This document shows, in pieces, positions 32,443 through 40,697 of a DNA stretch of 64,000 nucleotides. Within the stretch, counting starts at the first letter, position 1. Each line of letters opens with the position of its first letter. The notes below the pieces were generated by a model. That model was not told the origin of the DNA. It worked only from the letters and a program-made list of their open reading frames with translations, and did not search any database. The translations under genes and the position numbers were made by a program. Where the stretch lies: the NCBI RefSeq assembly GCF_004340875.1, contig NZ_SLXQ01000008.1:1-64000 (forward strand), in the 5' to 3' direction. The stretch comes from Tamaricihabitans halophyticus. GTDB taxonomy: Bacteria > Actinomycetota > Actinomycetes > Mycobacteriales > Pseudonocardiaceae.

Positions 32443-33768
32443 CTACCCGAGCAGGCCGACGATCGCCTGATACGACGCCCAGACGCCGATGCCGCCGACC
32501 ACGATCAGCGCCGCCGTCTCCCACCAGCGGTTGACGTAACGCCGCTGGAGGAACTTGCTACTCGTCGTCAGCACGATGATCGCGATGATGATGATCGGCG
32601 CGGCCACGGCCGCGAGCGAATTGACGATGATCGTGAGTTCCACGAAGGAGGGCATCACCGGAAGGGAAAAGGCAAGCGGCAGCACCAGGAGGAAAACTCC
32701 CTGTAGCCAACGAAACGTGGCCCGCTTCTCGAAATCCCTGGTGGCGACCGTCGTGGCCGTCGCGCCGCGTGGGGCGAAGGTGCTGGCGGCGCCGTCCATC
32801 AGGAGCTTGGTCTGTCCGTACGAATAGGACGGGAAGGTGGTGAAGGTGATGAAGAACAGACCGAGCCAGAACAGTACTTCGCCGAACTGTCCGATGGTGT
32901 TGCCCAGCAAGGCGGCAAGGTCGTTGACATCGTCCAGCACACTGCCGGAAACGTTCGTCTCCGCGGCGGTCACCCAGATCGCGAGGTTGATCACCAGGAT
33001 CACGATCATGCCGACCAGCAGATCGACCAGCTGAACCTTGCGATGCCGAGGCGTGAGCCAGCCCTTGTCCTGGAGAAAGTAGTTGTACATCAGGTTGGTC
33101 GTGGAGCCACCGACCCCGCCGATGAGCGCGGCGACGATGAGCAGGCTCTCGAAACCACCGGTACTTTCCGGGACCTGAAAGGTCAGACCAGCCAGGAACG
33201 CGGCGGGATCGAAGCCCTGGATCAGCACGACCGTACCGAACGCGCCGAGCAGGATCACGGCGGCCACTCGGGCGATGAACTCGAACGTCGAATACTGCCT
33301 ACGGACGAACAGCAGAATCAGGGTGATACCCACCAGCGCGGTCGCCGAGATGAACACGCCCCATTCGGTGTCGCCCGGGCGCCCGATGAGGTTGTAAAAG
33401 GCGGTACCGGCGCCCTTGATGATGTAGGTGGCATAACCGAACCCAATGGCGAAGGCACACAGCCCGATGAGCAGTGGCAGCGGTCGCCATAACCGGCGGA
33501 ATCCTTCCATGATCGAGCTGCTTGAGTTGTTGTTGCACAGGATGTACTTCGCGATCGCGGAAACGAACACGTAGCGAGCGAGCAGGGAAAGGACGAGCGC
33601 CCACATCAACGCGTAGCCGTAATCCGCTCCCGATACCGAGGATGCGACGAGGTCACCGGCGCTCATCCAGGCCAATGCCATCACGATGCCAGGCCCAAGG
33701 GCGCGCAGATAGCCGGTTACGCCCTCAGGTACCGGGGCCACATTCGTTTTCGTTTCAGGGAATACCAC
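32443..33768 (-). CDS. Nramp-family-related transporter with divergent metal-site motifs
   Basis: A 441-residue membrane protein with about 11 hydrophobic segments that aligns with the Nramp fold by its start, LRALGPGIVMALAWMSAGDL. In canonical Nramp proteins segment 1 carries DPGN and segment 6 carries MPH, which bind Mn2+ or Fe2+. Here segment 1 has SAGDLVASS and the segment-6 region reads GVGGSTTNLMYNYF with no Met-Pro-His. A related subfamily with GAGDL is, as I recall, annotated as Nramp, but its substrate is not established. It is downstream of the GntR gene at 33830 and may be controlled by it. A transition-metal role should not be assumed. Confidence 0.8.
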   Translation of the reverse strand: MVFPETKTNVAPVPEGVTGYLRALGPGIVMALAWMSAGDLVASSVSGADYGYALMWALVLSLLARYVFVSAIAKYILCNNNSSSSIMEGFRRLWRPLPLLIGLCAFAIGFGYATYIIKGAGTAFYNLIGRPGDTEWGVFISATALVGITLILLFVRRQYSTFEFIARVAAVILLGAFGTVVLIQGFDPAAFLAGLTFQVPESTGGFESLLIVAALIGGVGGSTTNLMYNYFLQDKGWLTPRHRKVQLVDLLVGMIVILVINLAIWVTAAETNVSGSVLDDVNDLAALLGNTIGQFGEVLFWLGLFFITFTTFPSYSYGQTKLLMDGAASTFAPRGATATTVATRDFEKRATFRWLQGVFLLVLPLAFSLPVMPSFVELTIIVNSLAAVAAPIIIIAIIVLTTSSKFLQRRYVNRWWETAALIVVGGIGVWASYQAIVGLLG

Positions 33769-33829
33769 GCTAGTTCACTACTCCTCATTGAGCATGCTCG
33801 CTGGGTTCCGCGGGACCTGAGTCGAAGTG

Positions 33830-34537
33830 TTAGCTCGCCGTGTTGGGGTAGGGGCGTGGACTGTCGCCGGCCAGCCGGGAGCGCAGGAACCCGGCCCAGG
33901 TCGAAACGTGCGCACGCATCGTGCGTTCGGCGAGGTCGGGATCTCCGTTGCTGATCGCCGCCGCGATCGCCAAGTGTTCCTCCGCGGCTTTGCGTGCCCA
34001 GGCGGGCGAGGCGTGTCCATAGGCCAACCGGCGGCATAGCCGCACCTGGTCGTGGATCGTCGAGAGTAGCTCGATGACTGTCGCATTGCGACTACCCTTG
34101 GCGATGGCGTTGTGGAAGTCGTTGCCGAGTTCGGAGGCTTCGGCCGGGTCCATCGTGATCGAACCGTCCACCAGTCCTTGGAACGACACGACGAAGTCCG
34201 CGAGGTAGGTCTCGTCGACTCGCTCGGCCGTCAGCCGTGCGGCCATTCCTTCCAACGCCTCGCGGGCCTGGTAGAGGCTCTGCATATTCTCCGCGCTGAA
34301 CTGGCGGACATAGGCGCCACGCTGGGCGATGATGGAGACGAGGCCGTCTCGTTCGAGCTGCCGTAGTGCTTCGCGTACTGGAACGCGGCTGACGTCCAGC
34401 TCCTCGGCGATCGCGCGTTCCGGGATCGGGTCACCGGGTTCGTAGCTGCCACTCAGGATCCGAGCGCGTAGCTGCTGGCGAATCGTCTCGTACTTGCGCG
34501 TACCACCACCCTCGCCGGCGTTCTCCCTCGTTCCCAT
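33830..34537 (-). CDS. GntR-family (FCD) transcriptional regulator
   Basis: A 235-residue protein with a GntR winged helix, LRARILSGSYEPGDPIPERA, then LDVSRVPVREALRQLERDGLV. A FCD domain follows, with Asp/His metal-site positions around ELGNDFHNAIAKGS and EEHLAIAAAI. The ATG at 34537 is supported by GGAGG; the open frame to 34609 would cover its own operators. Two copies of TGGTATACC lie 25 and 46 bp upstream, typical GntR sites. It is divergent from the FAD oxidoreductase gene and is probably self-regulated. Confidence 0.93.
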   Translation of the reverse strand: MGTRENAGEGGGTRKYETIRQQLRARILSGSYEPGDPIPERAIAEELDVSRVPVREALRQLERDGLVSIIAQRGAYVRQFSAENMQSLYQAREALEGMAARLTAERVDETYLADFVVSFQGLVDGSITMDPAEASELGNDFHNAIAKGSRNATVIELLSTIHDQVRLCRRLAYGHASPAWARKAAEEHLAIAAAISNGDPDLAERTMRAHVSTWAGFLRSRLAGDSPRPYPNTAS

Positions 34538-34561
34538 CAGAGACCTCCGTCGTGCGACTGG

Positions 34562-34592
34562 TGGTATACCAAGATGAACGTATGGTATACCG
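34562..34592. promoter_or_regulatory. Paired GntR-type operators TGGTATACCA / TGGTATACCG
   Basis: TGGTATACCA (34562-34571, perfect palindrome) and TGGTATACCG (34583-34592) are spaced 21 bp start to start, two helical turns, so two dimers would sit on one DNA face. They lie in the divergent region between the GntR gene and the FAD oxidoreductase gene. Confidence 0.75.
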
Positions 34593-34754
34593 GTAAGTCG
34601 TTGCGTCAACCCTGAGAGCGCCGATGCCTCGGCGAGGGAGGGCGTACGAACGCGTCCGCCAGCGTTTCCGGGGTTCGCCGGCCAGTCACGGGCTGATCGT
34701 TCGGATGTGCGGCGCTGAGCAGTAATCCGTACCGGCTACCGGGGAGTGGAAACC

Positions 34755-36098
34755 ATGGAGCATCTCGGCGATTACGACGTCATCGTGGCAGGCGCGGGAG
34801 TGACCGGAATCGTTGCCTCGGTCGCCGCGGCACGCGCGGGAGCCACCGTGCTGCTGGTGGAAAGCAGCGGGATTCTGGGCGGCCTGATCACCGGAGGTCG
34901 CCTCACCAAACCGACTGGCGTCGTGCAGCCAGGCGTGTACCTGGATCTCATTGAACGAGCGGCTGCTTACGGCGGCGCCGACCCGAATCTGCGGGAATCG
35001 CATTGGGGCGCCTATAGCGGGGTCTTCGACACCGAAGTGATGCAGCGGGTGATCATTGAAACGATCGAAGAAGCAGGTGTCGAAGTGCTGCTCTTCGCCC
35101 ACGTGACCGCCGCGGTCCGCGGGGGCGATCGGGTTCGTGGGGTGGAACTGCACACCAAGGCCGGGCCGCAGCTGGCCACCGCCAGTACGGTGATCGACGC
35201 GAGCGGGGATGGCGATGTCGCCGCCCTGGCCGGGGTCGACTTCAGTTACGGGCGGCCAAGTGATGGCCATGTGCAACCCATGACCAGTTACTTTCGGATC
35301 TTGAATGTCCAGTTCGCCGAGCTGGCGAAAGACTGTCTGGAACATCCCGAGGACATCCGTGAGCTGGTGATTCCCGAGGGCGCCGGACAGGACAACGCAG
35401 ATTACGTGCTGAAGTTCTACATGGCCGGATTCGAGCAGCGTATCGCCGATGCACGGCGGGAGGGATTCGAGTGGATCATCCCCAAGTCCCATCTGCATAT
35501 GAAGGCGGGGCTGCTACCTGGAGAGCTCAACGTGAACGCGACGCGGGTACAGGGCAACGCCCTTGACCCACGTACCCGCACCAGCGCGGCGCTCGAGGTG
35601 CGCAAGCAGGCTTACTGCGCCTTTGATTTCCTGAAGCGCTACGTCCGCGGCGCGGAGTCGGCGATCTTTCTGGATGTCGCGCCGGTACTGGGGGTGCGGG
35701 AAACCCGACGCATGGTGGGTGACTACGTGCTGACCGAGGAGGATGTCCGGTCGCAAGCTCGGTTCGACGACGCGATCGGGTTGTCGAACGCCCCGCTTGA
35801 CATTCATGAGCCGGGCGGTGAGGGCGGCGCGATGATCACCGTCAACGACGGTTACGGAGTTCCCTATCGCTGCCTGCTGCCACGCGGTGTCGAAGGTCTG
35901 CTGATCGCGGGTAGGTGTCTTTCGGTCGACTCCGGCGCGTTCGCATCGACGCGCAACACACCAGTCTGTGCCATTACCGCACAAGCGGCTGGGATCGCCG
36001 CCGCCGAATGTGCCAGCCGTCAGGTCACCCCTCGGGAACTGCCCGTGGACGCCGTACAGCGGCAGCTGACCGCGATAGGAGTGTCGCTGGGGAACTGA
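34755..36098 (+). CDS. FAD-dependent oxidoreductase (PF12831 type)
   Basis: A 447-residue flavoprotein. The N-terminal dinucleotide motif is YDVIVAGAGVTGIVASVAAA with VESSG after it. The block GGLITGGRLTKPTG, the strand STVIDASGDGDVAALAGV and the C-terminal GLLIAGRCLSVDSGAFASTR, then PVCAITAQAAGIAAAE, match the FAD_oxidored family. These enzymes oxidise varied small molecules; the substrate is unknown. The ATG at 34755 follows GGGGAGTGGAAACC. It is divergent from the GntR gene and probably its target. The thiolase-like gene follows 94 bp later. Confidence 0.87.
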   Translation: MEHLGDYDVIVAGAGVTGIVASVAAARAGATVLLVESSGILGGLITGGRLTKPTGVVQPGVYLDLIERAAAYGGADPNLRESHWGAYSGVFDTEVMQRVIIETIEEAGVEVLLFAHVTAAVRGGDRVRGVELHTKAGPQLATASTVIDASGDGDVAALAGVDFSYGRPSDGHVQPMTSYFRILNVQFAELAKDCLEHPEDIRELVIPEGAGQDNADYVLKFYMAGFEQRIADARREGFEWIIPKSHLHMKAGLLPGELNVNATRVQGNALDPRTRTSAALEVRKQAYCAFDFLKRYVRGAESAIFLDVAPVLGVRETRRMVGDYVLTEEDVRSQARFDDAIGLSNAPLDIHEPGGEGGAMITVNDGYGVPYRCLLPRGVEGLLIAGRCLSVDSGAFASTRNTPVCAITAQAAGIAAAECASRQVTPRELPVDAVQRQLTAIGVSLGN

Positions 36099-36192
36099 CG
36101 TCGGAGCGACCAATAGGTGGTTGATCACAGTGACGCGGCGGCGCCAGCATCGTTGGGCAATCAGGAGACCCGATTGATTCCGTGGAGCGCCG

Positions 36193-37785
36193 ATGACCGA
36201 CCTCAGCCCGGATACGCCAGTCCTTGTCGGGGTCGGCCAGGCCTCGGAGCGCGTCGATGACGCGGGTTACCAGCGGCGTTCCGCGGTGGAACTAGCCGCC
36301 GCCGCGGCCCGCGCCGCATTGGCGGACGCGGATGCCGACGTCGGTGCCGGCGAACTGGCCACGGCGATCGACACCGTTGCCGGCGTGCGTCAGTTCGAGA
36401 TATCCGCGCCGGGGATGCCGGCACTACTTGGCAAATCGGACAATTACCCACGGTCGGTTGCCAAGCGGCTCGGCGCCGAGCCACGCCGGGCGATCCTCGA
36501 GGTAGTTGGTGGTCAGGCACCGCAGCATCTGGTCACCGAGCTGGCCGGGACGATCGCGGCAGGTGCGGCCGAGGTCGCGCTCGTGTTCGGCGCGGAGGCA
36601 ATCTCCACGGCTCGGCACCTGGCTACGGCGGCCGATCGTCCGGACTTCACCGAACACGTAGCCGGCGATCTGGAAGATCGTGGTTACGGTTTTCCAGGCG
36701 TGTACTCCAGCCAGTTCGCGACGCACGGCCTGCTCGAACCGGCCAGCCAGTACGCGCTGTGCGATAACGCGCGCCGCGCGCGACTGGGCATGTCCCGTGC
36801 GGACTACGCGCTGGCGATGGGCGAGTTGTTCGCCCCGTTCACGAAAGTTGCCTCGGCCAATCCGCATGCGGCCGCACCCGTCGAACGCGACACGCGCGAG
36901 CTGGCCACGCCTAGTGAGCGCAACCGGATGATCACTGACCCGTATACGCGGTTTCTGATATCGCGCGAGCAGGTGAACCAGGGAGCCGCTGCGCTACTGA
37001 TGTCGGTCGGTGCGGCCAGGCGGCTCGGCGTGCCCACTGACAACTGGGTGTTCCTCCACGGCCATGCCGACGTGCACGAGCAGGAGCCGATTGACCGGGC
37101 AGACCTGTCCGCCGCGCCGGCCTCGGTGCTGGCGATCAAGCACGCGCTCGAGGTCGCGGGAATCGACCTCGACAAGGTGTCCGCACTGGACCTGTACAGC
37201 TGTTTCCCGATCGCCGTTTTCGCGATCTGCGACGGGCTAGGGCTTGCGCCGGATGATCCGCGCGGCCTCACGCTCACCGGCGGTCTGCCGTTCTTCGGCG
37301 GCGCTGGCAACAACTACTCGATGCATGCGATCGCCGAGGCCGCGGCCCGAGTGCGCGCCGAGCCAGGCAGTTATGCCCTGGTAGGCGCGAACGGCGGCGT
37401 GCTTGGCAAGTACTCCGCCGGGATCTATTCGACCACCCCGACGCCGTGGCGAGCCGATCGCAGCGATGAACTACAGGCCGAGGTCGACGCGTGGCCAGCG
37501 CCGGAGCAGGCGGAGGAAGCTGACGGCTGGGCACGGATCGAGACATATACCGTCAAGTACGCCAGGGATGGTCAGCACACCGGAATCGTGCTTGGCCGGT
37601 TGGAGCAGGACGACCGCAGGTTCGTCGCGCGGGCGGCCGACGACGACGCGGAAATGCTCGCCCTGCTCGCCGTGGATGAGCCGATTGGGCGCCGCGTGTA
37701 CGTGCGCTCCTTCGGCTTCGGAAACCGTGTCACAACGGGAGAAGCGCGGATGGACGAGCTGTTTCCGGCACAGCCAGCGGGGTAG
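36193..37785 (+). CDS. Thiolase-like protein type 1 (TLP1 type) with extra C-terminal domain
   Basis: A 530-residue thiolase-fold protein: VLVGVGQASE, then AALADADADVG. The usual nucleophile Cys loop (typically CGSG.QA) is replaced by EVVGGQAPQHLVTELAG, with no Cys. The late block reads GLPFFGGAGNNYSMHAIAE, retaining the Asn-Asn-Tyr-Ser-His pattern of the TLP1/SCP-like group. The last 110 residues or so form the additional C-terminal domain of TLP1 proteins known from mycobacteria. It may bind CoA esters without classical thiolysis. It follows the FAD oxidoreductase gene on the same strand and converges on the PIG-L gene. Confidence 0.85.
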   Translation: MTDLSPDTPVLVGVGQASERVDDAGYQRRSAVELAAAAARAALADADADVGAGELATAIDTVAGVRQFEISAPGMPALLGKSDNYPRSVAKRLGAEPRRAILEVVGGQAPQHLVTELAGTIAAGAAEVALVFGAEAISTARHLATAADRPDFTEHVAGDLEDRGYGFPGVYSSQFATHGLLEPASQYALCDNARRARLGMSRADYALAMGELFAPFTKVASANPHAAAPVERDTRELATPSERNRMITDPYTRFLISREQVNQGAAALLMSVGAARRLGVPTDNWVFLHGHADVHEQEPIDRADLSAAPASVLAIKHALEVAGIDLDKVSALDLYSCFPIAVFAICDGLGLAPDDPRGLTLTGGLPFFGGAGNNYSMHAIAEAAARVRAEPGSYALVGANGGVLGKYSAGIYSTTPTPWRADRSDELQAEVDAWPAPEQAEEADGWARIETYTVKYARDGQHTGIVLGRLEQDDRRFVARAADDDAEMLALLAVDEPIGRRVYVRSFGFGNRVTTGEARMDELFPAQPAG

Positions 37786-37834
37786 CGATGCCGATGTCGG
37801 TCCCGCTTCGTCGAGGAGGGAACGCGGCCGAGCT

Positions 37835-38521
37835 CTACTGGCCGGCGCGGTGTTCGCGTAGCTCGAAAGCCGCGGCGTACCGGGTGCCGAACATGCGGCC
37901 GGCCTGCCTGGCGTTGCCAAGTACATGGTCGACCGACCATTGCTCGCCGCCCAGGGCGGCCAGGTAAGCGCGATGTTCACGCAGCGCAGCCAGGCCACGG
38001 TCCATTGTGTCCGTTACGTCCACGGCGTGGTCTATTCGCGGTGAGTCCGCGATGCCGATCCACCGCAGTCGAGGGAACGAGTACTCGGCTACGCACCCCA
38101 GTACCGCTTGTCCCGCTCGCATGTGATCACTGGTGTTCGCGCCGCCATAGGCCCAGCGATCATGGTGGTTGAGCAGCACGATCAGCTCGGGCTCTCGTGG
38201 TCGGACGGCGTTGGCGATGGCCGTCCTGAGCTCCGCCGTGTCCTCAATGGCCGAGTCGGGAAAGCGCAGGAACTCCAGGTCCTCGACACCAACCTGGCGA
38301 GCGGCGGCGACCTCTTCCGCTTCCCGTAGCGCCCCGGCTGTTTCCGGTGCCGTGCCGTCGATGCCGGCCTCACCACTGGTGATGAGCACGTAGCTGAGTT
38401 GCTTTCCCTGCTGAACCCATAACGCGGCGGCTGCCGCGGGTCCGTACTCCATATCGTCCGGATGCGGCAGAACACAGACGGCCCTGGTCCATGATGTGGG
38501 GAACGGACGCAATGCTGGCAT
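37835..38521 (-). CDS. PIG-L/LmbE-family zinc deacetylase
   Basis: A 228-residue protein with the PIG-L signature AVCVLPHPDDMEYG (His and Asp-Asp at the zinc site) and a further metal His in NTSDHMRAGQAV. Family members deacetylate N-acetylglucosaminyl compounds, including mycothiol and bacillithiol precursors and some antibiotic intermediates. This one is shorter than MshB-type enzymes (about 290-300), so the mycothiol pathway is not implied. It starts 2 bp after the MarR stop and forms an operon with it. Confidence 0.9.
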   Translation of the reverse strand: MPALRPFPTSWTRAVCVLPHPDDMEYGPAAAAALWVQQGKQLSYVLITSGEAGIDGTAPETAGALREAEEVAAARQVGVEDLEFLRFPDSAIEDTAELRTAIANAVRPREPELIVLLNHHDRWAYGGANTSDHMRAGQAVLGCVAEYSFPRLRWIGIADSPRIDHAVDVTDTMDRGLAALREHRAYLAALGGEQWSVDHVLGNARQAGRMFGTRYAAAFELREHRAGQ

Positions 38522-38523
38522 CG

Positions 38524-39012
38524 TCAGCTGCCACGTTTGCGGGTACTGACCGAGCGAGGAGGCTGCTCGCGCATATGGTCCCTAACCTTGGTCATCAGCT
38601 CGCCAAGCGCTACTTGGTCCTGTTTGGACAAGGGGGAGAATAGTTGCCCCTGCACGACGTCGATATGCCCCGGTAGGATCGCACTGACCCGCGTGAGCCC
38701 TGCTTCGGTGATCGCGACAAGGGTCGCGCGCTGGTCGTCCGGGCTTGGCTCACGGGCGATGAGTCCGGCCTTTTCCAGTAGCCCGGCCTGGTGGGTCAGG
38801 CCGCTACGGCTGTAGACCACGCCGTCGGCCAGCTCGGTCATGGTCAGCTGCCGGGTGGGTGCGGTTGCCAGCCTGGCGAGGAGCTGGAACTGCACGTAGC
38901 TGAGCTGACCCGCCTCGCGTACCTGCTGTTCGACGGCGTGATGCAGCATGCTCACGGACTCCATGAGCGCGAAATAGGTTTCCAGCTGCTCGGGCTCCAG
39001 CGCGTCGGCCAT
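38524..39012 (-). CDS. MarR-family transcriptional regulator
   Basis: A 162-residue winged-helix protein: VQFQLLARLATAPTRQLTMT, then ELADGVVYSRSGLTHQAGLLEKAGLI, followed by the wing REPSPDDQRATLVAITEAG. A typical MarR dimer regulator. It is upstream of and co-transcribed with the PIG-L deacetylase, which is its likely target together with itself. Confidence 0.92.
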   Translation of the reverse strand: MADALEPEQLETYFALMESVSMLHHAVEQQVREAGQLSYVQFQLLARLATAPTRQLTMTELADGVVYSRSGLTHQAGLLEKAGLIAREPSPDDQRATLVAITEAGLTRVSAILPGHIDVVQGQLFSPLSKQDQVALGELMTKVRDHMREQPPRSVSTRKRGS

Positions 39013-39041
39013 GTCTAAAGCTTCCTGTCCCGGTCGCGGGT

Positions 39042-39611
39042 TTAGCCGACGTTGTCCTGTGCTCGCAAAAACACGAACAGGTCGTCCCTGGCGCGGGCCA
39101 CCCTCGAGCGGATCGTACCCACCGGACAGGCGCAGATCTCCGCCGCCTCGACGTAGCTGTAACCGAGTACCTGCGTCAGGATGAGCGCCTCTTTGCGCTC
39201 GGGCTCGATCTGGTCCAGTAGCAGCTGAGTGTCCACAGCGGCTTCGAAGTTGTGTCGCCCCGTCCTGGTTGCCGGTGCTTCCTCGGCCGCGGTTTCCCAG
39301 TCCTGGTCGCTCAGCTTGGGCCGGGCCGACTCGCGGCGAATACTGTCGACGACGACCCGGCGCGCGATCGACAACAACCAGGTGTGCGAGGACGAACGGC
39401 CACTGAACCGAGGAAGCGCGCTGACCGCGCGTAGATAGGTTTCCTGGGTCAGATCGTCCGCCGCGCTACGACCGTTCAGGTGCACGATGAAGCGCCACAC
39501 GTCGCCCTGGGTTGCCTTCACCCAGCGCTCGAATGCGACTTGATCGCCACGAGCCGCGGCGAAGGCCAGCTGGGTAGCCAGCTCGTCGTCGCGATCGCCA
39601 CCAACGCCCAC
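39042..39611 (-). CDS. ECF/SigC-like RNA polymerase sigma factor
   Basis: A sigma-70 region 2 and region 4 protein. Region 2 includes DVWRFIVHLNGRSAADDLTQ and ETYLRAVSALPRF with SHTWLLSIARRVVVDSIRR. Region 4 reads ALILTQVLGYSYVEAAEICA, then CPVGTIRSRVARARDDL. It resembles the SigC group of actinobacteria. The longest frame starts with TTG at 39665, only 7 bp from the divergent anti-sigma gene. I prefer the GTG at 39611 (189 residues), which leaves promoter space and matches the family N-terminus; the start is uncertain. It is divergent from a zf-HC2 membrane protein that probably controls it. Confidence 0.88.
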   Translation of the reverse strand: MGVGGDRDDELATQLAFAAARGDQVAFERWVKATQGDVWRFIVHLNGRSAADDLTQETYLRAVSALPRFSGRSSSHTWLLSIARRVVVDSIRRESARPKLSDQDWETAAEEAPATRTGRHNFEAAVDTQLLLDQIEPERKEALILTQVLGYSYVEAAEICACPVGTIRSRVARARDDLFVFLRAQDNVG

Positions 39612-39672
39612 GCCTAGGACTCTAGCCCAGGCCGGTTGGAACTTCGTAGCGCCGTCATGCGACAACTGATAC

Positions 39673-40422
39673 GTGGATTGTTCAAGCTGGCGGGAGGCGC
39701 TCTCCGCGCGCCTGGATAACGAGGAGGGCCCGCTGTCGTCGCAGGCGGTGGACCAGCACCTGCGGACCTGTGCTTCGTGTCAGCTCTGGTGGCAGGAGGC
39801 CAACCGGCTGCGGCGCACCATGCGACTGGTGCCCGCTCCGCCAGTGCCCGATCTCAGCAGTCAGATTCTCGCCATCGCGCCACCGCCACGGCGGGAGCGC
39901 TGGGGGCTGCGGTTGACCCTCGCGGTGATCGCGCTGGTGCAGTGCGGCCTTGGATTCGCGCAGCTTTTCGGTATCAGCTCCGCGCACGGGACACACGCGG
40001 GGGTCAGCGCGCTGCATCTGAGCAACGAGAGTGCCGCATGGAATCTGGCCGTCGGGATCGGTCTGCTGGCGGCGGCGATGCGACCGAGGCTCGCCGCTGG
40101 TTTGGTGCCCGCATTGCTCGGGTTCACGGTCCTGCTTGGTTCGGTGTCCATCGTGGATCTTGTCGGCGACGCGGTCACCGTCGGTCGGGTCGTATCGCAT
40201 ACCGTGCTGCTTGCCGGGGTCGTGCTACTGATCTTGGTGCATCGTCAGCAGCGATCCACGCCCGGACCAAGCTCGACGCTCGGTTCCAAAATGGCGGACG
40301 ACCGGTTTTCCCGCGGCGCACCGGAATCGGAATACTCCGACTACCCAGCACAACAGGATGACTCCGGTGCGTCCGCGATGGGGAGCAGCCCTGGCTGGAC
40401 TCCGTTAAGCAATACGGGTTAA
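39673..40422 (+). CDS. zf-HC2 membrane protein, candidate anti-sigma factor
   Basis: A 249-residue protein. Residues 2-40 form a zf-HC2 zinc-binding anti-sigma domain (MDCSSWREALSARLDNEEG, then HLRTCASC with His29, Cys33, Cys36). Four or five membrane segments follow at about 80-195, then a polar tail. This matches membrane-bound anti-sigma factors that pair with SigC-type sigma factors. GTG start at 39673 with no upstream Shine-Dalgarno sequence, so the mRNA may be leaderless. It is divergent from the sigma gene. A 48-residue membrane peptide follows 3 bp after its stop. Confidence 0.85.
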   Translation: MDCSSWREALSARLDNEEGPLSSQAVDQHLRTCASCQLWWQEANRLRRTMRLVPAPPVPDLSSQILAIAPPPRRERWGLRLTLAVIALVQCGLGFAQLFGISSAHGTHAGVSALHLSNESAAWNLAVGIGLLAAAMRPRLAAGLVPALLGFTVLLGSVSIVDLVGDAVTVGRVVSHTVLLAGVVLLILVHRQQRSTPGPSSTLGSKMADDRFSRGAPESEYSDYPAQQDDSGASAMGSSPGWTPLSNTG

Positions 40423-40425
40423 GCA

Positions 40426-40572
40426 ATGCCCGCGGGGTTCTTCTTCTCGGTGATCGGTCGAGATCCGCAGCGGCCGAACGCCTGGAAAGCACTGATCTGG
40501 CTCGGCGCGCTGACGCTGACGGTCGGCCTCGCTGGTGCCGGATCTGGCCTGATCGTCGCTGGTGTCAGCTAA
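40426..40572 (+). CDS. Small single-pass membrane protein (48 residues)
   Basis: ATG at 40426, 3 bp after the anti-sigma stop, ends at TAA 40570-40572. The product begins MPAGFFFSVIGRDPQRPNAW and continues with one hydrophobic segment (ALIWLGALTLTVGLAGAGS, then GLIVAGVS). No separate RBS is needed if translation is coupled. I do not recognise the family. Position and reading frame suggest a real gene co-expressed with the anti-sigma factor, possibly a small partner in the membrane. Confidence 0.55.
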   Translation: MPAGFFFSVIGRDPQRPNAWKALIWLGALTLTVGLAGAGSGLIVAGVS

Positions 40573-40648
40573 CTGCTTCGCGGGTGCTCGTCACCCGTTA
40601 GGTGGCCGGTCGCGAACCCGCATTGCCGGCCGGCGCCGGGCGCGCTAG

Positions 40649-40683
40649 TCTCTGCGAACAAGAAACTAATCTGTTTTCAGAGA
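40649..40683. promoter_or_regulatory. Inverted repeat upstream of the TetR gene at 40698
   Basis: TCTCTGCGAACA (40649-40660) and TGTTTTCAGAGA (40672-40683) are complementary at 10 of 12 positions around an 11-bp centre. It lies 14 bp before the TetR start, where an autorepressor would bind. Confidence 0.5.
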
Positions 40684-40697
40684 TATAGGTAGGCCAG

